Shown here in pieces: positions 26,590 through 35,482 of a stretch of DNA of 57,546 nt. Position 1 is the first letter of the stretch. Every line of letters starts with the position of its first letter. The notes beneath the pieces are model-generated. The model saw nothing but the letters and a program-made list of their open reading frames with translations. It did not search any database and was not told the origin of the DNA. The position numbers and the translations under genes are program-made. This DNA comes from Sphingomonadaceae bacterium (GTDB lineage Bacteria; Pseudomonadota; Alphaproteobacteria; Sphingomonadales; Sphingomonadaceae), in contig CANHQT010000011.1 of assembly GCA_947463325.1 (NCBI GenBank), positions 1 through 57,546 on the forward strand, given 5' to 3'.

Positions 26590-27962
26590 GCCGCATCGAC
26601 ATCATCACCAAACAAAAGCTGCTGGTGGTCGAGGATGACCCCGGTCTGCAGACCCAGTTGCGCTGGGCCTATGAAGATTATGAGGTGCTCGTCGCCGGCA
26701 CGCGGGAGGAAGCACTCGCCCTGATGCGGTCGGAGGAACCGGGGGTGGTCACGCTCGACCTCGGCCTGCCGCCTGATCCCGACGGGGTCAGTGAAGGCTT
26801 CCGCACGCTTGGCGAAATCCTCTCCTTTGCTCCCGATACAAAGGTGATTGTCGCATCCGGCCACAATGCCCGCGAAAGCGCGCTCACCGCCATCGCCGGG
26901 GGCGCATGGGATTTCTACCAGAAGCCGGTGGATATTGATGAGCTCGGCGCGATTGTCCGCCGCGCATTCCACGTCCGCAACCTGGAGGAGGAGAACCGCC
27001 GGCTGATGGCCGCGGTGCCGGGCGAGGTGACGATGCTCGGCGGCCTCATCACCGCCGCGCCGGAAATGACCCGCGTGGTGCGCACCATAGAAAAGGTCGC
27101 CGGCGCCAATGTCTCGGTGATGCTGCTGGGCGCCAGCGGCACCGGCAAGGAATTGCTGGCCAAGGGCCTGCATCAGGCTGGCCCGCGGGCGGCCAAGGCG
27201 TTCGTCGCCATCAACTGCGCCGCCATCCCGGACACATTGCTCGAAAGCGAGCTGTTCGGCCATGAAAAGGGCGCCTTCACCGGTGCGGTCAAGACCACTG
27301 AAGGCAAGATTGAAATGGCCGACGGCGGGACGCTGTTCCTCGATGAAATCGGGGACATTCCTTTGCCGCTGCAAGTGAAGCTGCTGCGCTTCCTGCAGGA
27401 ACGCGTGATCGAACGCATCGGCGGGCGAAAACCCATCCCGGTTGATACGCGCATCGTCTGCGCCACCCACCGCGACCTCAAGGCGATGGTGGCGGAGGGC
27501 AGCTTCCGCGAAGACCTGTATTACCGCCTCGCCGAAATTGTCGTGCCCATTCCTTCGCTGGCGGAACGGCCCGGCGATGCCGTGCTGCTCGCCCGCCATT
27601 TCCTGCGCCATCATGCCGGGCAGATGAAGACGGCGGCACGCGATTTCACGCCGGATGCTGCCGCAGCCATCGAAAGCTGGCGCTGGCCGGGCAATGTCCG
27701 CGAGCTCGAAAACCGGGTGAAGCGCGCTGCCATCATGGCCGAAGGCAAGGCGGTGACCGCCTCTGATCTCGATCTCGAAGCGGTTGAGGGCGATGATGCC
27801 TTCGTCAATCTGCGGGCCTTGCGTGAAGCTGCCGAACGCCAGGCGATCGGTCGCGCGATGGCGATGGCAGACAATAATGTGTCGGCCGCCGCGCGCCTGC
27901 TCGGCATCAGCCGCCCGACCCTTTATGACCTCATGAAGCAGCATGGCTTTAACGCCGCCTAG
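26586..27962 (+). CDS. prsR: PrsR-type sigma-54-dependent response regulator
   Basis: A 458-residue NtrC-family activator. The receiver domain is at 12-125, with phosphoacceptor Asp58 in VVTLDLGLP and Lys in FYQKPVD. The AAA+ domain has Walker A GASGTGKE at 182-189, the sigma-54 contact loop GAFTGA at 229-234, and GGTLFLDEIGDIP as Walker B. The C-terminal Fis-type helix-turn-helix is AAARLLGISRPTLYDLMKQHGF. With PrsK it would activate RpoN-dependent promoters of polysaccharide and PEP-CTERM genes. The start overlaps prsK (ATGA). The last 20 bp overlap the TPR gene. Confidence 0.94.
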   Translation: MSRIDIITKQKLLVVEDDPGLQTQLRWAYEDYEVLVAGTREEALALMRSEEPGVVTLDLGLPPDPDGVSEGFRTLGEILSFAPDTKVIVASGHNARESALTAIAGGAWDFYQKPVDIDELGAIVRRAFHVRNLEEENRRLMAAVPGEVTMLGGLITAAPEMTRVVRTIEKVAGANVSVMLLGASGTGKELLAKGLHQAGPRAAKAFVAINCAAIPDTLLESELFGHEKGAFTGAVKTTEGKIEMADGGTLFLDEIGDIPLPLQVKLLRFLQERVIERIGGRKPIPVDTRIVCATHRDLKAMVAEGSFREDLYYRLAEIVVPIPSLAERPGDAVLLARHFLRHHAGQMKTAARDFTPDAAAAIESWRWPGNVRELENRVKRAAIMAEGKAVTASDLDLEAVEGDDAFVNLRALREAAERQAIGRAMAMADNNVSAAARLLGISRPTLYDLMKQHGFNAA

Positions 27963-29925
27963 CACCCGCCGGAAACGCAGAGCCGAAGCCGCGGCGGCGC
28001 GGCGCGCTGCCTTGCGCGCTCTGCCATGGTACCGGCGGCCGTTGCTGCTGGCGTTGGCGGTGATTGCCACCTTGCTGCTCGCCTTTGCGATGGTGCGCGG
28101 GGTGCAGCTGTGGTTCGCCGATCCGCTGACGCGCGGGCGTGAAGCCTATGCTGCTGGCGATTATCGCTCGGCCCGCGTTGATCTGACTGCGGCGATCGCC
28201 GGGCAGGAAACGGCTGCTGCGCGGCTGGATCTCGCCCGCGCGCTCATCGCCCTTGGCCGCGGCGATGAAGCGGCACGGCAGCTTGACCGCGCTCTTGCGC
28301 TCGGCGCGGCAGAGGAGGCCACGACTGTCCTTCGCGCCGAAACGCGGCTGCTGGCAGGCGATGCCGAAGGTGCGCTCGCCCAGTTGCGCCAGCCGGTGGT
28401 CGCTGGCGATGCGGCCGATGCCGCGCGCGTCGCTGCCCTGGCACATTGGCGCGCAGGGCGATTGGCCTCTGCCGACCTCGCCTTTACCCGCGCCATACAG
28501 GACGGTGCATCCGTGCGTGGCTGGATCGATTTTGCGCGCTATCGCCTTGCCGAACAGGATCTGGTCGGCGCGGACAATGCGGTCACGCAGGCGCTTGCCC
28601 TTGCGCCCCGCCATCTTGGCGCAGCAACGCTCAAGGCCCAGATCGTGCGGACGCGCGGCGGGCCTGTTCCCTCGCTGCCCTGGTATCAGGCCGTGCTGCG
28701 CGAAAACCCCCGCCATATCCCCGCGCTACTCGGCTATGCCGCCGCGCTGGGGGAGGCCGGGCGCTATGCCGCGATGCTGGATGCGCTCACCAGGGTAGAA
28801 GGCATCGAACCGCGCAATCCCGACCTGCTGTTCCTGCAGGCCGCCCTTGCTGCCCGTGGCGGGGAACCTGCGCTCGCCCGCACGCTCATTGGTCGTATTG
28901 AGGGGCCGCGGCGTGACCAGCCTGATTTCTTGCTGCTCAAATCGGCGGTTGAACTGTCGCTCGATGCTCCCGTGCTGGCGGGGCAGGCGGCCGCCCGGCT
29001 GGTGGCAATGCAGCCCGATAATCGCCGCGCCCGCCGCTTGCTCGCGCTCGCTCTCGCGCGGGCGGATGACCTGCGCGGCGCCGTCCTTGTGATTGATCCG
29101 ATCACCACCGCGCCCGATGCGGACAGCTGGTCGCTGTTGCTCTTGTCCGATGCCTTTTCCGGCATGGGCTGGCTGGAAGACGCCCGCCAGCCGCTCGATC
29201 GTGCCTCGCGGCTTGCGCCCGGCGCGCCGGGCGTCCTTTCCGGAACCGAAGGCGGGGATTCGCTCGATCCCGGCGTTGCCATCCCCGCTGTTCGCGCGCG
29301 TATTGCCGCCGGCCGGGCGGAGGAGGCGCTCGGCCTTGCCATTCGCCTCGCTGATGCCAACCCCGGTGTCGCCCAGGCCCGGCTGCTCGCCGGCGATGCG
29401 GCGCTTGCCGCCGGCGATGCGGCTGGCGCGATCCGCCATTTCCGTGAAGCGGCGGCGATCCGCTTTGATGAACTGGCCATGTTGCGGCTGGTGTCCACCC
29501 TCTCCGGAACGGGGGACAGGGCAGGGGCGACGGAGGCCCTCTATGCCTTCATGGCGCGCTGGCCGGAAAATGTGGCGGCGATGCGTGTTGCCGCGGCCAT
29601 GGCCGCTGAATCGGGTGAATGGGACCGCGCTAACGCGATCCTCTCTGCTGCCATTGCGCGGGCGGGGCCGAATGATGCGCTGCTGCTGATGCAGGCGGCG
29701 CGCGCGGCGATGGAAAGCGGGGATGTGGCGGCGGCGCTGCCGCTTGCGCGCCGTGCCTATCGGCTGCTGCCGGGCAATGGCTCAGCCAGTGGCATTTACG
29801 GCATCGTCCTCAGCCGCGCGGGGGAACGCCCGCAGGATGCGCAGGATCTATTGCTAAAGGCGGTACAGCTGTCACCCGATGATGGGCTGCTGCGCGAATG
29901 GCTGGCGGAGGCCAGCCAGCGCTGA
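27943..29925 (+). CDS. Membrane-anchored tetratricopeptide-repeat protein (PrsT-like)
   Basis: A 660-residue protein. A short basic N-terminus and one transmembrane helix (WYRRPLLLALAVIATLLLAFAM, residues 29-50) precede a long Ala/Leu-rich region of TPR-like helix pairs, for example REAYAAGDYRSARVDLTAAI and ARALIALGRGDEAARQLDRAL. By position after PrsR it corresponds to the PrsT TPR protein of PEP-CTERM systems, but I see no lipobox, which PrsT normally has. A scaffold role in polysaccharide export at the periplasmic face is likely. The start lies within the last 20 bp of prsR, so translation is coupled. Confidence 0.8.
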   Translation: MALTPPSTRRKRRAEAAAARRAALRALPWYRRPLLLALAVIATLLLAFAMVRGVQLWFADPLTRGREAYAAGDYRSARVDLTAAIAGQETAAARLDLARALIALGRGDEAARQLDRALALGAAEEATTVLRAETRLLAGDAEGALAQLRQPVVAGDAADAARVAALAHWRAGRLASADLAFTRAIQDGASVRGWIDFARYRLAEQDLVGADNAVTQALALAPRHLGAATLKAQIVRTRGGPVPSLPWYQAVLRENPRHIPALLGYAAALGEAGRYAAMLDALTRVEGIEPRNPDLLFLQAALAARGGEPALARTLIGRIEGPRRDQPDFLLLKSAVELSLDAPVLAGQAAARLVAMQPDNRRARRLLALALARADDLRGAVLVIDPITTAPDADSWSLLLLSDAFSGMGWLEDARQPLDRASRLAPGAPGVLSGTEGGDSLDPGVAIPAVRARIAAGRAEEALGLAIRLADANPGVAQARLLAGDAALAAGDAAGAIRHFREAAAIRFDELAMLRLVSTLSGTGDRAGATEALYAFMARWPENVAAMRVAAAMAAESGEWDRANAILSAAIARAGPNDALLLMQAARAAMESGDVAAALPLARRAYRLLPGNGSASGIYGIVLSRAGERPQDAQDLLLKAVQLSPDDGLLREWLAEASQR

Positions 29926-29928
29926 CAA

Positions 29929-30276
29929 TCAGGCGTCGGCGCGTTCCAGAAGCTCGCGCACGTCGATGTCGAGACGGCGGATCTGGTCGGCGACCGGCGG
30001 CCAAACCTGTGTCAGGAATTCGGCGCGCAGCCGCGTACGCAGCTGGTCGGCGGCCCCTGCCGCCACGAACATGCCGACCCCGCGCTTGACGGTGATCAGC
30101 CCTTCGTCCTGGAAACTCTGATAGGCTTTGGCCACGGTCAGCGGGTTGGCGCCATATTCGGCGGCAAGCGCGCGGACGGAAGGCAGCATGTCCCCGTCAC
30201 CATAGTCGCCGTCGAGGATGCCTGCGGCGATCACGTCGCGCAGGCGCTGATACACGGGTTTGGACTGATCGAGCAT
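29929..30276 (-). CDS. GntR-family transcriptional regulator, YtrA-like
   Basis: A 115-residue regulator with an N-terminal winged helix (PVYQRLRDVIAAGILDGDY, MLPSVRALAAEYGANPLTVAKAY, and QDEGLITVKRGVGMFV). A short helical C-terminus follows instead of a ligand domain. This short form matches the YtrA subfamily, which usually controls ABC transporter operons. No ABC transporter lies beside it here. The ATG is preceded by an AT-rich dyad that may be its own operator. It is convergent with the TPR gene with 3 bp between stops. Confidence 0.85.
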   Translation of the reverse strand: MLDQSKPVYQRLRDVIAAGILDGDYGDGDMLPSVRALAAEYGANPLTVAKAYQSFQDEGLITVKRGVGMFVAAGAADQLRTRLRAEFLTQVWPPVADQIRRLDIDVRELLERADA

Positions 30277-30287
30277 CGGCGACCTAT

Positions 30288-30299
30288 TGCATTAATACA
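30288..30299. promoter_or_regulatory. Possible autoregulatory operator of the GntR-family gene
   Basis: TGCATTAATACA is a near-perfect palindrome (10 of 12 positions) centred on ATTAAT, 12 bp before the regulator's start codon. The AT-rich core could double as a -10 element on the minus strand. Placement is typical for autorepression by GntR proteins. Confidence 0.4.
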
Positions 30300-30346
30300 G
30301 CAACACGTCAACCGCCAACCTCATGAAAAAGCGGGGTCGTTTCAGC

Positions 30347-30934
30347 TCAGTCATCATGCCATTCGCTGAACACGGCTGACAGGTCAGGTCGCGGGCGTTC
30401 TTCCAGCGCCTTCATTGCGCTGCCGATGAAAACATAGCCGATAATGCGGTCGTCCGGGCCGGTGCCGCCCAGCGTGCGCAGCATGGCCTCGCTCCCCGCT
30501 GGCCAGCCGGTCAGCCAGTTGGCGACAAAGCCATGGGCATGCGCTGCATTCATCACCTGCATCGCCATCGCGCCCGCGGACAATTGCTGTTCCCACAGCG
30601 GAATCTTGCTCGATGCGACCGGTGTGAAAAGCAGGGCGAGCATCACCGGTGCGTATCGCGCAAAGACCTCGAACGTCTCGATTTCCAGCCGCCCCGCTTC
30701 GGGCCGCTCGGCGCAATAGGCCGCGATGATGCGCGCGCCAAAGGCGTCACGCTGGCCCTGCGGGATGGCGATGATCCGCCAGGGGTTGAGCTTGCCATGG
30801 TCGGGCACGCGCGTGCCGATCGCGACAATGTCGGCCAGCTGCTCGGGTGAAGGGCCAGGCGCGGCCATGTCGCGCGCCTTGCCCGAACGGCGTGTGCGCA
30901 GCAGCGAAAGCGGCGATGATGTGTCGTTGAACAT
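30347..30934 (-). CDS. Nitroreductase family protein
   Basis: A 195-residue FMN-dependent nitroreductase-fold protein. It has the N-terminal SPLSLLRTRRSGKARDM (FMN-phosphate contacts), VAIGTRVPDHGKLNPWRIIAI near residues 36-56, and the C-terminal GTGPDDRIIGYVFIGSA. It resembles the YdjA branch, which reduces nitro compounds or quinones with NAD(P)H. The ATG at 30934 (MFNDTSSPL) is chosen because it fits family length; the frame extends 18 codons upstream. It is divergent from the peptide transporter gene. Confidence 0.87.
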   Translation of the reverse strand: MFNDTSSPLSLLRTRRSGKARDMAAPGPSPEQLADIVAIGTRVPDHGKLNPWRIIAIPQGQRDAFGARIIAAYCAERPEAGRLEIETFEVFARYAPVMLALLFTPVASSKIPLWEQQLSAGAMAMQVMNAAHAHGFVANWLTGWPAGSEAMLRTLGGTGPDDRIIGYVFIGSAMKALEERPRPDLSAVFSEWHDD

Positions 30935-31045
30935 GGCGCTAAACCTAATGATTGCCTGCCCTTGCGACAATCCGGCTTGGCAAGACATTTTCTTGCGCTA
31001 GGGTTCGCGCACTTGCGGCCCTTGTTGGAGGGGGGCGCTAAAAAA

Positions 31046-32659
31046 ATGGGTGGGGTCGTGACTGAATTTAAAGCCATGTCTTTGTGGGCCGAAGCGGACT
31101 GGATTGCCGCTATCGCAACTGCCGTGTTGGTTCTTTTCCTGATGGGTGGCGGCTTCATCGCCAGCCGCAAGACAGAGGAATTTGCCGGCCATCCGCGCGG
31201 CCTTTACATGCTGTTCTTTGCCGAAATGTGGGAACGTTTCTCCTTTTACGGCATGCGCGCGATCCTCGTTTTCTATCTCGTGCGTCACTGGGATTTTGCC
31301 GAAGGTGAAGCCAATGGCGTGATCGGTGCCTATGGCGCGCTTGTCTACATCATGCCGGTGCTCGGCGGCTGGCTCGCGGACCGCTATCTGGGTCAGCGCA
31401 AAGCTGTGCTGTTCGGCGGGATTTTGCTCGCCATCGGTCACCTGCTGATGGCTGTCGAAGGTGATGGCGGCCTCAGTGACCCGACCATCAACATCTTCTG
31501 GGCGGCGCTGGCCTTCATCATCGTCGGCTCGGGTTTCCTCAATGCCAACATCTCGGTGATGGTGGGACAGCTGTATTCGGTCACGGATATCCGCCGCGAT
31601 CCGGCCTATACCATCTTCTACATGGGCATTAACGCCGGTGCGGCACTGGGCACGATCCTCGTTGGCTATCTCGGCGAAACCGTCGGCTGGGCCTATGGTT
31701 TCGGTCTGGCCGGCATCGGCATGGTGCTCGGCCTGATCGTGTTCGTGGTCTATCGTCCGCTGCTCAAGGGCGCTGGCGAACCTGCTGATCCGGCCGTGCT
31801 GGCACGCCCCTCCTTCGGCGGGATGAAGTTTGAAGTGCTGCTCTATGCCATCGGCGTGGCGTCGGTCGCGGTGATCTGGGGCCTCATCCAATATCGTGAT
31901 GTGATGCAGTGGCTGTTGCTCTTCTCGGGGCTGGCGCTGCTCGGCTATTTCCTCAAGGAAACCTTCAAGCTGGAACCCGTCGCGCGTCAGCGGATGTTCG
32001 CCATCCTGTTCCTGATCGCGCTCAATCCGCTGTTCTGGGGCCTGTTCGATCAGGCGGCGGGCAGCATCAATCTTTACACCGACAAGTTCGTCGACCGCGC
32101 CGGGGTGCCTGCCTCGCTGTTCCAGTCGATCAACCCCATCTACATCATCCTGCTTGCGCCGCTGTTCGCTTGGCTCTGGACCTGGCTTGGTAAGCGCAAT
32201 CTCGAACCGTCGGCGCCCGCCAAATTCGGGCTTGCGCTGCTCCAGATCGGCCTTGCCTTCCTGGTGTTCGTGTGGGGCGCTCTGTCGGTCGGCGTGGAAA
32301 ATGCGACGCCGGTGCTGTTCGTCTTCCTGCTCTATCTCTTCTCCACCACGGGTGAGCTTTGCCTGTCGCCGGTTGGCCTCAGCGCCATGAACCGGCTCGC
32401 GCCGCGCTATCTCGCCAGCCTCATCATGGGTGCATGGTTCTACATGACGGCGGTCGGCAATTTCGTCGCCGGCCTCATTGGCGAAGCCACCGGCGGTGAG
32501 AGCGGAGAGATGAGCAAGCAGGGTACGCTCGATATCTATTGGGATATCGGCCTCGTCTCCATTGGCGTGGGCGTTCTGGTTATCCTCGTTTCGCCGATCG
32601 TGAAGCGCTGGATGCACCTTGATACGCTGAAGGACGATGTCCTTCCCGCCCGCACATAA
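31046..32659 (+). CDS. POT-family proton-dependent oligopeptide transporter
   Basis: A 537-residue transporter with about 12-14 helices. The POT signature is clear: GHPRGLYMLFFAEMWERFSFYGMRAILVFYLV near residues 49-80 contains the conserved ExxERFxYYG-type motif (here EMWERFSFYG). GSGFLNANISVMVGQLY and FYMGINAGAALGTILVGYL (FYxxINxG signature) follow. It imports di- and tripeptides with protons. A GGAGG-rich ribosome site lies 9 nt before the ATG at 31046. Two exported amidohydrolase-family genes follow within 27 bp, suggesting a peptide-scavenging operon. Confidence 0.92.
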   Translation: MGGVVTEFKAMSLWAEADWIAAIATAVLVLFLMGGGFIASRKTEEFAGHPRGLYMLFFAEMWERFSFYGMRAILVFYLVRHWDFAEGEANGVIGAYGALVYIMPVLGGWLADRYLGQRKAVLFGGILLAIGHLLMAVEGDGGLSDPTINIFWAALAFIIVGSGFLNANISVMVGQLYSVTDIRRDPAYTIFYMGINAGAALGTILVGYLGETVGWAYGFGLAGIGMVLGLIVFVVYRPLLKGAGEPADPAVLARPSFGGMKFEVLLYAIGVASVAVIWGLIQYRDVMQWLLLFSGLALLGYFLKETFKLEPVARQRMFAILFLIALNPLFWGLFDQAAGSINLYTDKFVDRAGVPASLFQSINPIYIILLAPLFAWLWTWLGKRNLEPSAPAKFGLALLQIGLAFLVFVWGALSVGVENATPVLFVFLLYLFSTTGELCLSPVGLSAMNRLAPRYLASLIMGAWFYMTAVGNFVAGLIGEATGGESGEMSKQGTLDIYWDIGLVSIGVGVLVILVSPIVKRWMHLDTLKDDVLPART

Positions 32660-32685
32660 CATTCGACCGAAAGGGGCTAGTCACA

Positions 32686-34092
32686 ATGAAGCTCGTTAAC
32701 AGGATATTGGCCACCGCCGCGATGGCGGCCGCGCTCTCCGCCTGCGCTGCAGGCGGTGGGAGCGGCACTTCCTCCGGGCCCGCCACCGCGGCTGCCCGGC
32801 CGGCACTGGTCAATCTTGATCCTTATCCATCGACCTACCGTCCTTTTGCTTCGGTGCCGACGGCGATTGTCGGCGCGACGGTGTTCGATGGCGAAGGCGG
32901 GCGCATTGAAAATGGCACGGTGCTGCTGCGCGATGGCAAGGTGGAGGCCGTGGGCGGCGCTGACCTTGCTGTGCCGGCGGGCTACACCCGCGTCGATGGC
33001 ACCGGCAAATTTGTGACGCCCGGCATCATCGATGTGCACAGCCACTTGGGCGATTATCCCAGCCCCTCGGTCGAAGCGCATAGTGATGGTAACGAGGCGA
33101 CGGACCCGACCACGCCGGAAGTGTGGGCGGAACACAGCATCTGGCCGCAGGATCCCGGCTTCACCCGCGCGCTTGCCAATGGCGGCGTGACCTCGCTGCT
33201 GGTGCTGCCGGGTTCGGCCAACCTGATGGGCGGACGTACGGTGACGCTAAAGAACGTCCCGGGTCGCACCATGCAGCAGATGAAATTCCCCGGCGCGCCC
33301 TATGGCCTCAAGATGGCCTGCGGTGAAAATCCGAAGCGTGTTTACGGATCGCGCGGGCGCATGCCCTCCACCCGCATGGGCAACCTCGCGGTTAACCGGC
33401 AGACCTGGGCACGCGCCGCCGAATATCGGCGCAAGGCGGATGCCGGTGAAAGCCAGCCGCGCGACCTTGCGATGGAAACCCTGTCAGAGGTGCTGCGCGG
33501 CAACATCCTGATCCACAACCATTGCTACCGGTCGGATGAAATGGCCATCGTCCTCGATATGGCGGAGGAGTTTGGCTACAGCGTCTCCACCTTCCATCAC
33601 GCGGTCGAAAGCTACAAGATCGCGGATATGCTGCGCGAAGCGAACGTCTGTTCGGCGATGTGGGCCGACTGGTGGGGCTTCAAGATGGAAAGCTATGACG
33701 GCATTCCGGAGAATATCGCGCTCGTCCACAATGCCGGGGCCTGCGCCATCGTCCATTCGGATGATGCCAACCAGATCCAGCGCCTCAATCAGGAAGCGGC
33801 CAAGGCACTCGCCGCCGGTCGCCGCGCCGGTATCAACATTTCCGAAGCGACAGCCATGACCTGGCTGACCATCAATCCTGCGCGCGCCATGGGCATCGAT
33901 GCGATGACCGGTTCGCTCCGCGCCGGAAAGATGGGCGATGTCGTGCTGTGGAACGGCAATCCCTTCAGCGTCTATTCGAGGCCCGAGCGGGTGTGGATCG
34001 ACGGCGCGCTGATGTTCGATGCCTATAACCCGCGCCTGCGCCCGGTGAGTGACTTCGAGCTGGGCCAGCCCGGTGAAGGAGACGTGAAATGA
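32686..34092 (+). CDS. Exported metal-dependent amidohydrolase, probable lipoprotein
   Basis: A 468-residue amidohydrolase-superfamily protein. The N-terminal signal has a lipobox-like LSAC near residue 20, then a Gly/Ser linker. The metal-binding HxH is in GIIDVHSHLGDYPS near residue 115. Further ligand candidates are in LIHNHCY, TFHHAVESY, and the Asp of VHSDDANQ. It probably hydrolyses peptide-like amides in the periplasm, consistent with the peptide transporter directly upstream. Its stop overlaps the start of a second amidohydrolase-like gene (ATGA). Confidence 0.9.
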   Translation: MKLVNRILATAAMAAALSACAAGGGSGTSSGPATAAARPALVNLDPYPSTYRPFASVPTAIVGATVFDGEGGRIENGTVLLRDGKVEAVGGADLAVPAGYTRVDGTGKFVTPGIIDVHSHLGDYPSPSVEAHSDGNEATDPTTPEVWAEHSIWPQDPGFTRALANGGVTSLLVLPGSANLMGGRTVTLKNVPGRTMQQMKFPGAPYGLKMACGENPKRVYGSRGRMPSTRMGNLAVNRQTWARAAEYRRKADAGESQPRDLAMETLSEVLRGNILIHNHCYRSDEMAIVLDMAEEFGYSVSTFHHAVESYKIADMLREANVCSAMWADWWGFKMESYDGIPENIALVHNAGACAIVHSDDANQIQRLNQEAAKALAAGRRAGINISEATAMTWLTINPARAMGIDAMTGSLRAGKMGDVVLWNGNPFSVYSRPERVWIDGALMFDAYNPRLRPVSDFELGQPGEGDVK

Positions 34093-35408
34093 GCCGTCTT
34101 GCTTCGCTCACTCTTCGCCTTGCGGCAGGGACCGCGATGGCCCTTTCCGCGCCTGCGCTCGCACAGGATATCGCCATCACCAATGCCCGCCTCGTTATCG
34201 GGGATGGCAGCGCTCCGGTTGATGCCGGCACAGTCGTCGTGCGCGGCGGCCGTGTGGTGGCGGCTGGCGCCAATGTCGCCGTTCCAGCTGGCGTGCCCAG
34301 CGTCGATGCCGGCGGCAAGTTTGTGACGCCGGGGCTCGTCGCTGGCTTCAGCCGCATCGGCCTCGTGGAGGTAAGCGCTGTCGACGCGACGGAGGATTCC
34401 AACTCGCGCACCTCCATCTTCAGTGCGGCGATCGATATCGCCCCCGCGCTCAACCCGCTCGGCACGCCGGTCGCGGTCAGCCGCATCGATGGTGTTACCC
34501 GTGCGCTGGTCTATCCGGGCAACAGTTCGGGCCTGTTCGCCGGGCGCGGCGCGCTGGTTGATCTTGGGGCGGACCGGGACATGGTGACCCGTGCCGGCCT
34601 CTTCCAATATGTCGAATTCGGCGAAGAAGGGGCCGCACGTGCCGGCGGTAGCCGCGCGGCGACCTTCCTCCATTTCCGCGCCCTGCTTCAGGAAGCGCGG
34701 GATTATGGCGCTAACCGTGCGGCCTATGACGGGCGCAGCACGGATAACATGCTGCGCCGCGCCGATGCCGAAGCCTTGCTGCGGGTGCTCGATGGGCGCG
34801 ACCGGCTGTTCATCAAGGTTGACCGTGCGTCGGATATCCTCGCGGTCATCCGCCTGCTGGGCGAATTCCCCCAGATCAAGCCGACGCTGGTTGGCGCGGC
34901 TGAAGGCTGGACGGTCGCGAGCGAAATCGCCGCCGCCCGCATTCCGGTGATCGCGGTGGCGCTCACCGATCTGCCCGACAGCTTTGAAATTCTGGCATCG
35001 ACGCAGAGCAACATCGGCCGCATGCGTGCCGCCGGTGTCAATGTCTCGATCGGCCTTGTCGATGATGAGGAAGTGCACAAGCTCGGCTATGCTCGCCAAT
35101 ATGCGGGCAACCTCGTTGCCTTGACGCGGGTTCCGGGCGCAACCGGCCTCAGCTGGGATCAGGCGTTCGCCGCCATCACCTCCGGCCCCGCTTCGGCGGC
35201 TGGCGTGGATGGCGATGTCGGCTCGCTCCGTCCGGGCCGCGTCGGCGATGTGGTGATCTGGGATGGTGATCCGCTGGAGGTCACGTCGGTTCCGGTCGCG
35301 GTCTATATCGACGGTGTCGAACAGCCGATGACCAGCCGTCAGCGCCGTCTGCGTGATCGCTATATGAACCCGGTCGAAGGTGACTTGCCCAATAGCTACG
35401 ATCGATAG
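34089..35408 (+). CDS. Exported amidohydrolase-like protein lacking metal ligands
   Basis: A 439-residue protein with a signal peptide (cleavage after APALAQ, about residue 25) and the beta-sandwich and barrel layout of amidohydrolases: VIGDGSAPVDAGTVVVRGGRV, GGKFVTPGL, and the terminal SLRPGRVGDVVIWDGDPLEVTS. The usual HxH after PGL is replaced by VAGFSRIGL. The later His ligands and catalytic Asp are also not seen, for example RLFIKVDRASDI where a His is expected. It is therefore probably a non-catalytic partner of the upstream enzyme, with which it overlaps by 4 bp. A different chemistry cannot be excluded. Confidence 0.88.
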   Translation: MSRLASLTLRLAAGTAMALSAPALAQDIAITNARLVIGDGSAPVDAGTVVVRGGRVVAAGANVAVPAGVPSVDAGGKFVTPGLVAGFSRIGLVEVSAVDATEDSNSRTSIFSAAIDIAPALNPLGTPVAVSRIDGVTRALVYPGNSSGLFAGRGALVDLGADRDMVTRAGLFQYVEFGEEGAARAGGSRAATFLHFRALLQEARDYGANRAAYDGRSTDNMLRRADAEALLRVLDGRDRLFIKVDRASDILAVIRLLGEFPQIKPTLVGAAEGWTVASEIAAARIPVIAVALTDLPDSFEILASTQSNIGRMRAAGVNVSIGLVDDEEVHKLGYARQYAGNLVALTRVPGATGLSWDQAFAAITSGPASAAGVDGDVGSLRPGRVGDVVIWDGDPLEVTSVPVAVYIDGVEQPMTSRQRRLRDRYMNPVEGDLPNSYDR

Positions 35409-35482
35409 CATAATGATTTAGTTGAGGATTTTCGGAGGACGTCGTCGCGCGATCATGCGCGCAGGATGGGGGAGAAGTCGGG

